64,000 bases of DNA from Gordonia sp. UBA5067 (GTDB lineage: Bacteria; Actinomycetota; Actinomycetes; Mycobacteriales; Mycobacteriaceae): contig NZ_DIAX01000085.1 in the NCBI RefSeq assembly GCF_002414845.1, positions 1,350 to 65,349 of the forward strand, read 5' to 3'. Made by a program: the position numbers and the translations under genes. Shown here one piece after another: positions 8,535 through 22,509 of the stretch. The notes beneath the pieces were generated by a model. That model was not told the DNA's origin. It made no database searches and saw only the letters and a list, made by a program, of their open reading frames with translations. Position 1 is the stretch's first letter; every line of letters starts with the position of its first letter.

Positions 8535-8708
8535 TCAATCCTCATCGGCCGTATCCGCCGCGTCGTTACGCTCCCGGGCGATCTCCAAGGCGCGCTGCGC
8601 TGTCGCCTCGTCGGGATAAGGCCCCATCCGGTCCATGACACTGCCGTGCTTGCCCCGGGTCACGGTGCCGGTCGAGATCTCGTAGTACCACTGCTCGTCG
8701 TCGCTCAT
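8535..8708 (-). CDS. Small SPOR-like/conserved actinobacterial protein
   Basis: 57 residues starting MSDDEQWYYEISTG. A WYY-x-tag, then GPYPDEATAQRALEIARERN, matches the short SPOR-like proteins conserved next to asd in mycolic-acid actinobacteria. GPYPDEATAQRAL is the usual SPOR GPY-x-x-x-x-x-A core, yet the protein has no export signal and is too short for a normal SPOR peptidoglycan-binding domain. The start is fixed by TAGGCT seven bases before the ATG. The role is unknown; a cytoplasmic helper function is a guess. Confidence 0.75.
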   Translation of the reverse strand: MSDDEQWYYEISTGTVTRGKHGSVMDRMGPYPDEATAQRALEIARERNDAADTADED

Positions 8709-8715
8709 GGTTGTG

Positions 8716-8721
8716 AGCCTA
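8716..8721 (-). promoter_or_regulatory. -10 element for leaderless SPOR-like gene
   Basis: On the minus strand TAGGCT is followed by seven bases and ATG at 8708. It decides the start of the 57-residue protein. Confidence 0.55.
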
Positions 8722-8757
8722 ATGGCCCAGCGCCTGAGAAGCCCGTGAACCCACACC

Positions 8758-8799
8758 GTTTCGGCAACGCGACACCAATCGGCGCGGCACTGCCGAAAC
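8758..8799 (-). terminator. Inverted repeat downstream of asd
   Basis: The 9-bp arms GTTTCGGCA and TGCCGAAAC are separated by 24 bases and lie about 20 bases past the asd stop. The position suits an asd/ask operon terminator, but there is no T-tract. Confidence 0.4.
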
Positions 8800-8817
8800 C
8801 GCGACGCAGATGGGCCG

Positions 8818-11111
<2,294 letters not shown>

Positions 11112-11198
11112 CGGAAGTTGCCTCTCTTCACCTGGGATGTTGCCGACGGCCAAGTCTACCGGGGCGATGGTGGACGCCCCGCACACCCACCTTGCCGA

Positions 11199-11204
11199 TA
11201 CGAT
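11199..11204 (+). promoter_or_regulatory. -10 element for leaderless mannosyltransferase transcript
   Basis: TACGAT is followed by seven bases and GTG at 11212. It decides the start of the PIG-V-like gene. Confidence 0.5.
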
Positions 11205-11211
11205 CGCCGAC

Positions 11212-12480
11212 GTGCCCACCTCTGCACCCGACGACGCCCTAGACCTCGACGAGGACGAGGACGAGCGGCGCGCGCGGCGGCGCCCCGCACCGCGCGACCT
11301 CGTCGATGATTGGGCCGTGCCGATCCTGGCTTTTTGGGCGGTCCGCCTCGTCGGTGTCGCGGTGCTGGCCCGATTCGCAGATCTACGGGGCACGTCACTA
11401 CCGGCCGCGCTGCAGCTGTGGGACGGAAAATGGATGTTGGCGATCGCGCAATACGGGTACGGCGCGGTCCCGGCGACGCACACCGATGCGTATGGCGTCC
11501 ACACCCCCGACACCGCATTGGCATTCTTTCCCGGTTACCCCTATCTGGTTGCGGCGATCGCCAAGCTACCCGGCCTCAACACCTATGGGGCCGCGATCCT
11601 CGTCACCGTCGCGACCGGCGCCCTGGCGGCGGTCGCGACGGCACGGATCGGGCGTTGGTGCGCACGCGCGATGATGGGGTGTGACGTCGACGATGCGCGG
11701 GCGCGGACTGCGGGACTGGTGCTGCTGGTGCTGTTTGCGGCCGCACCGATGGGAGTCGTGCTATCGATGGCCTATACCGAAGCCCTGTTCTGCGCGACAG
11801 TCGCCTGGTCGCTGGTAGGAGTCCTGGAGAAGCGCTGGCTGCTTGCGGGGCTCGCCGCAATGGCTGCGGGGCTGATCCGGCCCACCGGTGTCGTGCTCAT
11901 CGCCGTGGTCGTGGTGGCCGCATTCGTCGCCGCCGCCGGCATACTCCACCGCAAGCCCGAAGGCCGGCGCCCGGAACGGGGCACCTGGCGTGCGTGGGCC
12001 GCGATTCTCATCGCCCCGCTCGGGTACCTCGGCTATCTGGGTTTCGTCTGGCGACGCACCGGCTCGCCACTGGGCTGGTTCGACATCCAGACCGCAGGGT
12101 GGGGCACCGAATTCGATTGGGGCAGAGAAACTTTTCGGTTCGTAAACCAAACCCTCACCAGTTCCGCCGAGGTCGCGCCGGTCGCCACCGCACTGGTCAT
12201 TCTCGCAACCCTCGCGCTGATCGGCATCAACATCGTTGCCCGCACACCGTGGCCGATCGTCGCGTACGGCACCCTCGTCACGGTGACGATCTTGGCATCG
12301 AGCGGGCTGATGATGAGCCGGGCCCGCCTCCTCCTTCCCGCCTTCGTGCTGCTCGTCCCGATCGCGAACCTGCTCGCCCGCCAGCGCCCGGCGGTGCGCA
12401 ACGCCGTGCTCGCCGGCGTGGTGGCCGTCAGTTCGTGGTTCGGCGCCCACATGCTGACCGTCTATCCGCACGCGATGTAG
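11212..12480 (+). CDS. PIG-V-like membrane mannosyltransferase
   Basis: 422 residues from the GTG at 11212. An acidic/basic cytosolic head (residues 8-25: repeated Asp/Glu then Arg-rich) precedes about ten membrane segments. After the first helix comes a luminal loop with [15 protein letters not shown], the acidic-residue-plus-Trp loop expected of GT-C enzymes. PNFPGYPxL-like [13 protein letters not shown] and the later AYTEALFC match the PIG-V/GPI-mannosyltransferase II group (YTEALF). Such enzymes use polyprenyl-phosphate-mannose outside the membrane. The acceptor may be a cell-wall glycolipid or protein; that is inferred. It is divergent from ask. Confidence 0.8.
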   Translation: MPTSAPDDALDLDEDEDERRARRRPAPRDLVDDWAVPILAFWAVRLVGVAVLARFADLRGTSLPAALQLWDGKWMLAIAQYGYGAVPATHTDAYGVHTPDTALAFFPGYPYLVAAIAKLPGLNTYGAAILVTVATGALAAVATARIGRWCARAMMGCDVDDARARTAGLVLLVLFAAAPMGVVLSMAYTEALFCATVAWSLVGVLEKRWLLAGLAAMAAGLIRPTGVVLIAVVVVAAFVAAAGILHRKPEGRRPERGTWRAWAAILIAPLGYLGYLGFVWRRTGSPLGWFDIQTAGWGTEFDWGRETFRFVNQTLTSSAEVAPVATALVILATLALIGINIVARTPWPIVAYGTLVTVTILASSGLMMSRARLLLPAFVLLVPIANLLARQRPAVRNAVLAGVVAVSSWFGAHMLTVYPHAM

Positions 12481-12518
12481 CCGCGGTGGGCACAGTCGGC
12501 GGTCCGGCGACGACCGTC

Positions 12519-12524
12519 TACAGT
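12519..12524 (+). promoter_or_regulatory. -10 element for leaderless DHA2 transporter transcript
   Basis: TACAGT is followed by eight bases and GTG at 12533. Confidence 0.45.
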
Positions 12525-12532
12525 CACGCGAT

Positions 12533-13999
12533 GTGAGCACCAACCGACGATGGTGGGGACTGGGCGTACTTCTGCTACCCGTCCTCCTGGTCTCCATGGA
12601 CGTGTCCGTGCTGTTCCTGGCGATGCCGCAGTTGTCCCGGCATCTTGATCCCTCGCCCACCGCCGCCCTATGGATTCTCGACTCCTACAGCTTCGTGATC
12701 GCAGGACTGCTGATCACCATGGGCAGCCTCGGTGACCGCATCGGCCGCCGGCGACTCTTGTTGATCGGTGCGACGATCTTTGGCGCCGGATCACTCCTGG
12801 CCGCGTTTGCCGGGTCTCCGGGGATGCTGATCGCCGCACGGGCACTGATGGGCTTCGGTGGGGCAACGCTGCTGCCGTCGAGCCTGGCGATCATCTCGAC
12901 GATGTTCCCCGACAGCCGGGAGCGCTCCCGGGCGATCGGGGTGTGGACGGCCGCGTTCGCCGGCGGTGCGGCAGTCGGCCCGATCGTGGGCGGCCTGCTC
13001 CTGCACCACTATTGGTGGGGCTCGGTGTTCCTGATCAATGCGCCGGTGGTGCTAGCCCTGTGGTTCGCCGCCTCCTTGCTGCCCGCCGACTCGCGCGACA
13101 TCGATTCCGCCCCTTTCGACCTGTTGGGCGTGTTGCTGTCGGTGGCCGGCATTCTTGGCGTGGTTTACACGATCAAGCACGTAGCGCTGGCCGGGATCGA
13201 TGCGACGACGATCGTCATCGGGGTCGCGGGCGTCGCGCTACTCGCCTGGTTCATCGCGCACTGCTCGCGCGCCGAGCATCCACTGGTCGACCTGCACCTG
13301 CTGCGCAACCCGCGCTTCGCCGTGGCGATCTGCACCACGCTGGCGGCGATGATGTCGCTGGCCGCGACAACCTATCTGGTCAATGAATACCTGCAGTCGG
13401 TCACCGATCGGGATCCGCTGGGTGCCGCGGTCCTGGGGATTCCCATGGCGGCCACGGTCTGCGTGTTCTCGCTCGGGTCGGCAACGATCGTCGCGCGAGT
13501 CGGCCTCCGTCGCGCGTTCATCGCCGCACTGCTGGTGTGTGCGGCCGGAATGCTCACACTGCAAGGAACCGGCGTGCACGACGGTCTGTGGGCCTTCCTC
13601 GTCGGGTCCGCGATCGCTGGTGTCGGTTACGGCACCGCATTCAGCCTCGTATCCGACGTGGCCGTCAGTTCGGTTCCGCCCGAGCGCGCCGGCGAGGCGA
13701 CGGGCATCTCCGAGACCAGCTTCGAACTGGGCCAAGCACTGGGGCTGGCCCTCCTGGGCTCGCTGGCCGCCATCGTCTTCGCGCGTACGCTCGACCCCAC
13801 CGGCCCGGCGTTTCGTGGAACGCTGACCGACGCGATCACCGCAGCGGGCGGCGATGGGCGCCTCGTCGATGCCGCGAAGTCCGCTTTCCTGACCGGCATG
13901 CACACGGCCCTGGGTACCGCCGCGGTCATCCTGCTCGTCATGGCCGCGATTACAGCGGCGGTGCTGCCCCGCGAAGAACAGCGCAGCGCCGCCGACTGA
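12533..13999 (+). CDS. DHA2-family (14-TM) major facilitator drug exporter
   Basis: 488 residues with about fourteen hydrophobic helices. The first-helix motif LDVxVxxLALP appears as MDVSVLFLAMPQL, and motif A between helices 2 and 3 reads MGSLGDRIGRRRLL. Motif C (antiporter) is seen as AGGAAVGPIVGGLL. These define a proton-coupled exporter of the EmrB/QacA type for drugs or lipophilic compounds. A late signature ISETSFELGQALGLALLG is typical of QacA/SmvA-like members. No regulator gene is adjacent. The GTG start is supported by TACAGT upstream. The 3' end converges on the hemophore-like genes. Confidence 0.92.
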   Translation: MSTNRRWWGLGVLLLPVLLVSMDVSVLFLAMPQLSRHLDPSPTAALWILDSYSFVIAGLLITMGSLGDRIGRRRLLLIGATIFGAGSLLAAFAGSPGMLIAARALMGFGGATLLPSSLAIISTMFPDSRERSRAIGVWTAAFAGGAAVGPIVGGLLLHHYWWGSVFLINAPVVLALWFAASLLPADSRDIDSAPFDLLGVLLSVAGILGVVYTIKHVALAGIDATTIVIGVAGVALLAWFIAHCSRAEHPLVDLHLLRNPRFAVAICTTLAAMMSLAATTYLVNEYLQSVTDRDPLGAAVLGIPMAATVCVFSLGSATIVARVGLRRAFIAALLVCAAGMLTLQGTGVHDGLWAFLVGSAIAGVGYGTAFSLVSDVAVSSVPPERAGEATGISETSFELGQALGLALLGSLAAIVFARTLDPTGPAFRGTLTDAITAAGGDGRLVDAAKSAFLTGMHTALGTAAVILLVMAAITAAVLPREEQRSAAD

Positions 14000-14027
14000 G
14001 CCGGCCTGTCAGCTGAGCCGGCCTGTC
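13996..14027. repeat. Two 15-bp direct repeats between convergent genes
   Basis: CTGAGCCGGCCTGTC occurs at 13996-14010 and again at 14013-14027. It covers the stop region of the transporter and the 33-bp gap before the hemophore-like gene. Probably a small slippage duplication. Confidence 0.7.
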
Positions 14028-14032
14028 GCCGG

Positions 14033-14476
14033 TCAGAAACTTGCGCAGGTCGCCCGGGCCTTGTCCAGCGCCGCGCCGAACCGGGCACGACCCTTGGCGG
14101 CCTCCCCCGGAGTGCCGAACACACCGACCGCCTCTGCCGCTTCGAGGCCGACCGTTTCGGCGGGGTGGGCTTTGCGCCACTCGTCGTCCTTGGCCTTGCG
14201 CTGTTTCGCGGTGAGCATGATGCCCTCCTGAAAGTGCCCGCGGTAGTGGGCGTCCTCGGTGATCTTCGCCCACACCTGGGGATCGTTGCCGGCCAGCGCC
14301 TTCTCCGTCTGTCCATAAGTGCAGGCCGTCCCGGGAACCGGAGTCGTCGCCGGAATCGGCTTCGCCGCCGGACCGTGTACCGGCATCGGCGCGGCGTGGC
14401 CAACCCCGGCCGGCAATATCCAGACGGCTCCGGCGCCCGCGATCGCGGTGGCAACGGTACGACGCAACGCACTCAT
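14033..14476 (-). CDS. Hemophore-related secreted protein (Rv0203 family), copy 1
   Basis: 147 residues: a signal peptide (MSALRRTVATAIAGAGAV, cleavage near HAA) and a small helical mature domain. The two family cysteines are Cys52 (ACTYGQTEKALA) and Cys144 near the C terminus (ATCASF), likely disulfide-bonded. The pattern C-x3-Q-x-EKALA, then DPxxWxKI and a HFxExIxLTxxQR-like helix, matches the mycobacterial hemophore-related (Rv0203/Rv1174c) family, whose Rv0203 member binds heme outside the cell. A GGGGAGAA site precedes the ATG. It is a tandem paralogue of 14668-15102, with which it shares the MSALR-x-x-VAT start. Confidence 0.85.
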   Translation of the reverse strand: MSALRRTVATAIAGAGAVWILPAGVGHAAPMPVHGPAAKPIPATTPVPGTACTYGQTEKALAGNDPQVWAKITEDAHYRGHFQEGIMLTAKQRKAKDDEWRKAHPAETVGLEAAEAVGVFGTPGEAAKGRARFGAALDKARATCASF

Positions 14477-14667
14477 GTGTGGTTCTCCCCTTCGACGATG
14501 CCCGCCGCGCGCACCGCGCGACGAACCGGGCTCGCGGCCGGTGGCCCGGCCACCCTGACGACTTCTCCCTTGGCCAGCAAAAGAGTACCCGGGTCCGCAC
14601 CTCGCAACGACGATGGTGCCGCCCCGGAAGCCCCGAACAGCACCATCATCGAGCGTCGAACAATTGA

Positions 14668-17223
<2,556 letters not shown>

Positions 17224-17254
17224 AGCCCGGGCCCACCGGCTGGCGATAGTCGCG

Positions 17255-18799
17255 TCAGTCGCCGACCTGCACCGGCGGCGCCTGCTCGTCGGCGGTTCCG
17301 GTGAGCGCGTCCATCTCCTCGAGTGTCTTGCCCTTCGTCTCCGGCACGAACCTGACGACGAAGAGGAAGGACAGGAAGGCGAAGGCCGCGTACATGAAGT
17401 AGCCGAAGACCAGGCTGAAGTCCTTGATCGCCGGGAAGGTCATGGTGACCGTCCAGTTGGCCGCCCACTGGCCTGCTGCCGCCAGCGACAACGCCGCCGC
17501 ACGGAAGCGGTTGGGGAAAATCTCACCCAGTAGGACCCACATCACCGGACCCCAACTCATCCCGAAGAACACGACGAACCCGTTGGCCGCGAGCAGTGCG
17601 ATGATTCCCCACGCGCCGGGGAGGGTCTTGGTGATCTCGCCCGCATCGTTGAGGATCGGCTGTCCGGCTCCGTCGAGGTTGTCGGTGAGCCGGCTGAAGC
17701 AAACCGCGACCGTCGCCAGCGTCACCGTCATCCCGATCGACCCGACCAATAGCAATGGGCGGCGCCCGACGCGGTCGATCAACGCGATCGCAACCAGCGT
17801 CGTCGCAATGTTGATCACGGAGGTGATCGTCGACGTCAGGAAGGCCTGGCCTTCACCGAAACCGACCGCCTCCCACAGGACATTCGAGTAGTAGAAGACC
17901 ACATTGATGCCGACGAGCTGCTGGAAGACCGAGAGTCCTAGGCCGATCCACACGATCGGATAGAGGCCGCCCCTGGGCCGGATCAAGTCCTTCCACGACG
18001 ACCTCTTCTCGTCGTCCATACTCGCCCGGATCCGGGTGATCGTGATGTCCAGGTCACGCTCGCCGAGCAGCTTCTCGAGCACCGTGCGCGCCTCGAGCAC
18101 CCGGTGACGGCTGATCAGGTAGCGCGGCGACTCCGGAATCGTATTGGCCAGCGTGCCGTAGAGGACAGCGGGGACCGTCATCATCAAGAACATCCAGCGC
18201 CACGCGTCGATCCCGAACCAGAGGGGGCTGTTTGCGCCGTCGTCAGCCAGGTTGCGCAGCGCCATGTTGATCAAGAAGGACAGGAAGATGCCGATGACGA
18301 TGGCCAACTGCTGCAACGAGCCGAGCCGGCCGCGCAACCGGGCCGGCGAGGTCTCGGCGATGTAGGCGGGGGCAATCACCGACGCAATCCCCACCGCGAG
18401 ACCGCCGATCATGCGAAAGACCACGAATACCGCCAGTCCGCCATTGCCCCATGACTCCGGGGCGAAGGCACATCCGATGGCACTGGCAAAGAACAGCACG
18501 GCCGCAATCTTCATGACCAACAGCCGCCCGATCCGGTCGGCGATGCGACCCGCGGTGAGCGCACCGGCAGCGGCACCCAGCAGCGACGAGGCAACAGCGA
18601 AGCCCAGGACCCCGGAATTGACTGCGAAGTCTTGTTCGATGGCCTTCGTCGCACCGTTGATGACCGCGGTCTCATAGCCGAACAGCAGACCGCCCAGCGC
18701 CGCCACCGAGGCGATGCGGACCACGCCGCGCGTCGAGCCGCCCTCGCTGCCACCGTCGAAAGTCGACTCCGCTGCCGGAGTTGGCCCGCTCTCCGTCAT
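17255..18799 (-). CDS. Sugar porter (12-TM MFS, GLUT/XylE type)
   Basis: 514 residues. A 28-residue cytosolic head rich in Ser/Gly/Glu precedes twelve helices. Sugar porter signatures are all visible: RIADRIGR between helices 2 and 3, PESPRYLI before the central loop, QQLVGINVVFYYSN in helix 7, DRVGRRPLLL between helices 8 and 9, and the C-terminal PETKGKTLEEMD. The QQ-x-x-GIN segment is the usual hexose-binding site, so a monosaccharide or polyol is the likely substrate, taken up with protons. A very strong ribosome site (GGAGGGGG) precedes the ATG. It lies 73 bp downstream of the esterase gene on the same strand. Confidence 0.93.
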   Translation of the reverse strand: MTESGPTPAAESTFDGGSEGGSTRGVVRIASVAALGGLLFGYETAVINGATKAIEQDFAVNSGVLGFAVASSLLGAAAGALTAGRIADRIGRLLVMKIAAVLFFASAIGCAFAPESWGNGGLAVFVVFRMIGGLAVGIASVIAPAYIAETSPARLRGRLGSLQQLAIVIGIFLSFLINMALRNLADDGANSPLWFGIDAWRWMFLMMTVPAVLYGTLANTIPESPRYLISRHRVLEARTVLEKLLGERDLDITITRIRASMDDEKRSSWKDLIRPRGGLYPIVWIGLGLSVFQQLVGINVVFYYSNVLWEAVGFGEGQAFLTSTITSVINIATTLVAIALIDRVGRRPLLLVGSIGMTVTLATVAVCFSRLTDNLDGAGQPILNDAGEITKTLPGAWGIIALLAANGFVVFFGMSWGPVMWVLLGEIFPNRFRAAALSLAAAGQWAANWTVTMTFPAIKDFSLVFGYFMYAAFAFLSFLFVVRFVPETKGKTLEEMDALTGTADEQAPPVQVGD

Positions 18800-18872
18800 A
18801 GCCGTCCCCCTCCTCGCCGCGTCGTAGCCAACCCTAAGCGGATAACGAGGAGTCCCGGCACGAAACGAGCAT

Positions 18873-19931
18873 TCAGTTCAGCGCGACGGCAACCTCGTCG
18901 GCGGCACGCTTCGCCGACTCCCGCGCATCAGGCGACAGCATGGTCATGTTGAAGAAGCCGTGGATCATCGAACCCGCCCGGTCCACCGTGACCGGCACCC
19001 CGGCGGCGCTGAGCCGCGCCGCGTACGCCAAGCCCTCGTCACGCAGCGGATCAAACCCTGCGACGACGATATGCGCCGGCGGAAGACCGGCAAAGTCGTC
19101 GGCGAGCAGCGGCGATGCGAGCGGTGTCTCCCGGTCCGCCCGATCGGGCAGGTAGTTGCCGATGAACCAGTTCATGTGGTCGCGGGTCAGGAAGCGCCCC
19201 GTCGCGAACTCCCGCATCGATGCGGTCTCGCCGGCCAGATCGACGGCCGGGTAGATGAGCAGCTGGTGCGCGGGCACCACATCCTCGCCCCTCGTCTGCT
19301 GGGCCACGACCGCCGCGAGATTCCCACCGGCACTGTCGCCCGCGACCCCGATCTTGTGCGGATCGAGCCCCCACCGCCGCGCCTGCTCGACGGCATAGCG
19401 CCAGGCCGCCAGCGCGTCGGCGGCAGCGGCCGGGAACGGGTTCTCCGGCGCCAGCCGATAGTCCACGTTCAGCACGTCGACACCCGCGTCGACCGCCAGT
19501 GCGCGCGCCGTCGCGTCGTGGCTGGCGCGGCTACCGATCGTCCATCCACCGCCGTGGAGGAAGACCACGATCCCGCGCGAGGTCGCACCGGCGCGGTACC
19601 GGGTCGCGTGGATCGGCCCGTCAGGGCCGTCGATGACCAGATCCTCGTCGATAGCGAACGGCGGGAACGACGGCGCCATCATCGCCGACGCCACTTCCAG
19701 CTTGCGGCGCGCCACGTTGGGATCCTCGTGGTGCATATTGAGGGCGGGAATCCGGCTCGCCGCCAAGGCCGCCGCCGCCAGGAACGGATCAAGCCGCTCA
19801 CCGGCCGAGTTCGCCGGCACCATCCGGGCGAGGACACCGCGCATCGGAGCGGGCATCTGTCCCAATCCCTGCAGGATCAACCGTTGCACGCGGACGGCCA
19901 GCGGCAGCGATACCTTCGTGGATTCACTCAT
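18873..19931 (-). CDS. Alpha/beta-hydrolase, HSL-type esterase/lipase
   Basis: 352 residues. The hormone-sensitive-lipase family oxyanion motif HGGGW and the nucleophile motif GDSAGG (Ser near 169) are present, with the catalytic Asp in VAGFDPLRDEG and the catalytic His in GSMIHGF. No signal peptide is seen; the N-terminal 40 residues form an amphipathic helical cap as in mycobacterial LipN/LipH/LipI-type enzymes. It should hydrolyse short- to medium-chain esters in the cytosol. TAGGGT lies nine bases before the ATG, giving an almost leaderless mRNA. It is divergent from murT. Confidence 0.93.
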   Translation of the reverse strand: MSESTKVSLPLAVRVQRLILQGLGQMPAPMRGVLARMVPANSAGERLDPFLAAAALAASRIPALNMHHEDPNVARRKLEVASAMMAPSFPPFAIDEDLVIDGPDGPIHATRYRAGATSRGIVVFLHGGGWTIGSRASHDATARALAVDAGVDVLNVDYRLAPENPFPAAAADALAAWRYAVEQARRWGLDPHKIGVAGDSAGGNLAAVVAQQTRGEDVVPAHQLLIYPAVDLAGETASMREFATGRFLTRDHMNWFIGNYLPDRADRETPLASPLLADDFAGLPPAHIVVAGFDPLRDEGLAYAARLSAAGVPVTVDRAGSMIHGFFNMTMLSPDARESAKRAADEVAVALN

Positions 19932-19995
19932 ACTCTGCAGACCCTACCCAGGTCGGCACGCGGCGTTGGCAGACCGATGTGCGAAACTCGATTCC

Positions 19996-21249
19996 ATGTC
20001 GCGCGACCCGGGCCTGCCCGCCCGAACCCGTTTGGCGCTTGTCGCCGCCGCTTCTGCCCGATGGGCGTCGCGGACGGCCGGGCGCGGTAAGGGGTCGATG
20101 ATCGGCGGCCTCGTCGCCGCAAAGGTCGACCCGTCGATCATGTCGCGCCTGGGCCTGGGGCGGCGAACCGCGCTGGTCACCGGTACCAACGGGAAGTCGA
20201 CGACGACCCGCATGCTGGCGGCGGCACTCGCCGGCGTCGCGCCCGTCGCCACCCAGGCCGACGGCGCCAACATGGATGCCGGCATCATCGCCACCCTGTC
20301 TTTGACCCGGGGCAAACCGCTGGCCGTCCTGGAAGTCGACGAGCTGCACGTGCCGCATGTCGCCGCCGCCCTGAATCCCGAAGTGCTGGTGCTGCTCAAT
20401 CTTTCCCGCGACCAACTCGACCGGGTCGGGGAGATCAACATCATCGAACGCCGCCTGCGCGCGGGCATCGCCGAACATCCCCGGCTGACCGTCATCGCCA
20501 ACTGCGACGACGTGCTGGTCACCTCTGCCGCCTTCGACGCCCCCAACGTCGTCTGGGTGGCGGCGGGCGCGGGCTGGGTGGGCGACTCGGTGAGCTGTCC
20601 ACGCACCGGCGAGCCGATCATCCGGTCCGCCGATGGCGATTGGCGCTCCACCGGTGACAACTCCTTCCGCCGCCCGGCCCCGGATTGGTGGTTCGACGAC
20701 GAGAACGTCTACGGCCCCGACGGATTTACCGCGCCACTGAATCCGGCGGTGCCGGGCCGCGCCAACCGGGGCAATGCGACCCAGGCGGTGGCCGCCGCCG
20801 TCGCGATGGGCGCCGACCCGGCGCTCGCCACACAAGCCGTCGGGACGGTCGGGGAGATTGCCGGCCGCTACGGCGTCACGACTCACGGCGACCACACCGT
20901 GCGCATGTTGCTGGCGAAGAACCCGGCGGGCTGGCAGGAGGCGCTGTCGATGATCGACCAGGACGCCCCCGGTCTGGTGATCGCCGTCAACGGGCAGGTT
21001 CCCGACGGGGAGGATCTCTCCTGGTTGTGGGATGTGCGGTTCGAGGCCTTCGAGTCGATGCAGGTGATCGCCGCCGGTGAGCGCAGCGCCGATCTGGGGG
21101 TCCGCCTCCTATATGCGGGCGTCGAACACACAACGATCCCCGATCCGCTGCGCGCGATCGCCGCCTGCCCACCGGGGCGCGTCGAGGTGCTGGCGAACTA
21201 CACCGCATTCCGCGACCTGGGAACAGCGCTGGAACGGGCGGCCAAATGA
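19996..21249 (+). CDS. murT: Lipid II isoglutaminyl synthase, Mur-ligase-like subunit MurT
   Basis: 417 residues from the ATG at 19996. With GatD it amidates the alpha-carboxyl of D-glutamate in lipid II, needed for normal peptidoglycan cross-linking. The Mur ligase P-loop GTNGKSTT lies at 63-70, the central-domain segment LEVDELHVPHV near 112-122, and a C-terminal DUF1727 domain contains LSWLWDVRFE with the catalytic Asp. The zinc-ribbon insert of the family (normally CPxC ... CxxC) is degenerate: Cys201 remains in SCPRTGEP, but the other three ligand positions hold Thr, Thr and Asn. It overlaps gatD by four bases (ATGA). It corresponds to Rv3712. Confidence 0.95.
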   Translation: MSRDPGLPARTRLALVAAASARWASRTAGRGKGSMIGGLVAAKVDPSIMSRLGLGRRTALVTGTNGKSTTTRMLAAALAGVAPVATQADGANMDAGIIATLSLTRGKPLAVLEVDELHVPHVAAALNPEVLVLLNLSRDQLDRVGEINIIERRLRAGIAEHPRLTVIANCDDVLVTSAAFDAPNVVWVAAGAGWVGDSVSCPRTGEPIIRSADGDWRSTGDNSFRRPAPDWWFDDENVYGPDGFTAPLNPAVPGRANRGNATQAVAAAVAMGADPALATQAVGTVGEIAGRYGVTTHGDHTVRMLLAKNPAGWQEALSMIDQDAPGLVIAVNGQVPDGEDLSWLWDVRFEAFESMQVIAAGERSADLGVRLLYAGVEHTTIPDPLRAIAACPPGRVEVLANYTAFRDLGTALERAAK

Positions 21250-21962
21250 GCGAGTCGACACTGCACGTCGGTCTGGTCCTGCCCGACGTGATGGGCACCT
21301 ACGGGGACGGCGGCAACGCGCTGATCCTGCGTCAGCGCGCCCGAATGCGTGGCATCAACGCGGCAATCACCGAGATCACGCTCGACGACCCGGTGCCCGA
21401 GAGCCTCGATATCTATGTCCTGGGCGGCGCCGAGGACTACGCCCAACGCCTCGCGACGCGCCATCTCACGCGCTACCCGGGGCTGCAGCGCGCCGCCGCG
21501 GCCGGCCGGCCGGTGCTCGCGATCTGTGCGGCGATCCAGGTACTCGGACACTGGTACGAGACGAGTTCGGGCGAGCGGGTCGAGGGAATCTCGTTGCTCG
21601 ACCTCACCACCGCCCCGCAGGCCCGGCGCAGTATCGGCGAACTCATCACGCAGCCGCGGATCGCCGGGCTGACCCAACCGCTGTCCGGGTTTGAGAACCA
21701 TCGTGGTGGTACGACGCTGGGCCCGGACGCCCGTCCGCTCGGCACGGTCCGCCATGGTGACGGCAATGTCGCCGGCGGCGGTCTCGAAGGTGCCGTCCAG
21801 GGTTCGGTGATCGGCACTTATATGCACGGTCCAGCACTTGCCCGCAACCCCGAGCTCGCCGACTATCTGCTCAAGCAGGCGCTCGGCACCGACGTCCTGG
21901 CCCCCCTGAACCTGCCCGAGGTCGATCAGCTCCGTCGCGAACGGCTCGCCGCCGGACGTTGA
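21246..21962 (+). CDS. gatD: Lipid II isoglutaminyl synthase, glutaminase subunit GatD
   Basis: 238 residues, CobB/CobQ-type class I glutamine amidotransferase. The nucleophile is Cys94 in AICAAIQVLG and the catalytic His is His194 in GTYMHGPALARNPELAD. The N terminus (LPDVMGTYGDGGNALIL) is the characteristic GatD/CobQ-like glutaminase start. It frees ammonia from glutamine and channels it to MurT. The start codon overlaps the murT stop (ATGA), which keeps the two subunits in equal amounts. It is the counterpart of Rv3713. It converges on the kinase gene at 21976. Confidence 0.96.
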   Translation: MSESTLHVGLVLPDVMGTYGDGGNALILRQRARMRGINAAITEITLDDPVPESLDIYVLGGAEDYAQRLATRHLTRYPGLQRAAAAGRPVLAICAAIQVLGHWYETSSGERVEGISLLDLTTAPQARRSIGELITQPRIAGLTQPLSGFENHRGGTTLGPDARPLGTVRHGDGNVAGGGLEGAVQGSVIGTYMHGPALARNPELADYLLKQALGTDVLAPLNLPEVDQLRRERLAAGR

Positions 21963-21975
21963 CCGGCGTCGTCCA

Positions 21976-22509
21976 CTACTCCCGGCGATCTCGGCCGATG
22001 TCGACGACCACGCAGCGCTGACGCGTGCGATCGACGGCGAACCAGCCGTCTTCAAACCGCTGCCACGCGGCGAGGTGTGCTCGTGACTGCTCGCCCTCGC
22101 GCGCGACGGCCGCGGCCAGGCGCTGACGCGGCGACCCCCAGTCGATCCACCACGCACGGCTCAGCTGCGAAGCCACCGCCCGCCGGGCCGATGACACGCC
22201 CTCGACGACGAGGACCGGCCGCCACTCGCGGACGACCTCCGGCCCGCGTACCGCTTCGTCTCCGCGCCAGCTCCGCGGCCGGTAGCGCAGATCCTCGCCG
22301 ACCTCGAAGGGGGCCAGCACACCCGCGACGAACTCCGGCCACCAGGCCACCGGGTTGTCCCAGGTGGCGAACTCATCGGTGCCGACCAGGACCGCCCGAT
22401 GCCCGAGTTGGGCGACCAGCGCCGCCGCGAAGGTCGATTTACCCGACCCCGACGGGCCGTCGACCGCGATGATGCCCGTCGTCGGCAGCGAGGGGAAGGG
22501 CGCGGACAC
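21976..22509 (-). CDS. P-loop kinase of the uridine kinase-like family
   Basis: 177 residues. A Walker A motif GPSGSGKST follows the first strand (IIAVDGPSGSGKST), then a DEF motif after strand two (GTDEFATWDNP) and VVEGVSSARR after strand three, as in uridine kinase/phosphoribulokinase-like enzymes. The end of the protein has RxRLAAAVAREGE, typical of a lid region. The phosphorylated substrate is unknown; Trp-rich segments (NPVAWWPEF, WWIDW) may line the pocket. The GTG start shares its first G with the recR stop codon, so translation is coupled to recR. A role in nucleotide salvage is inference. Confidence 0.8.
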   Translation of the reverse strand: MSAPFPSLPTTGIIAVDGPSGSGKSTFAAALVAQLGHRAVLVGTDEFATWDNPVAWWPEFVAGVLAPFEVGEDLRYRPRSWRGDEAVRGPEVVREWRPVLVVEGVSSARRAVASQLSRAWWIDWGSPRQRLAAAVAREGEQSRAHLAAWQRFEDGWFAVDRTRQRCVVVDIGRDRRE

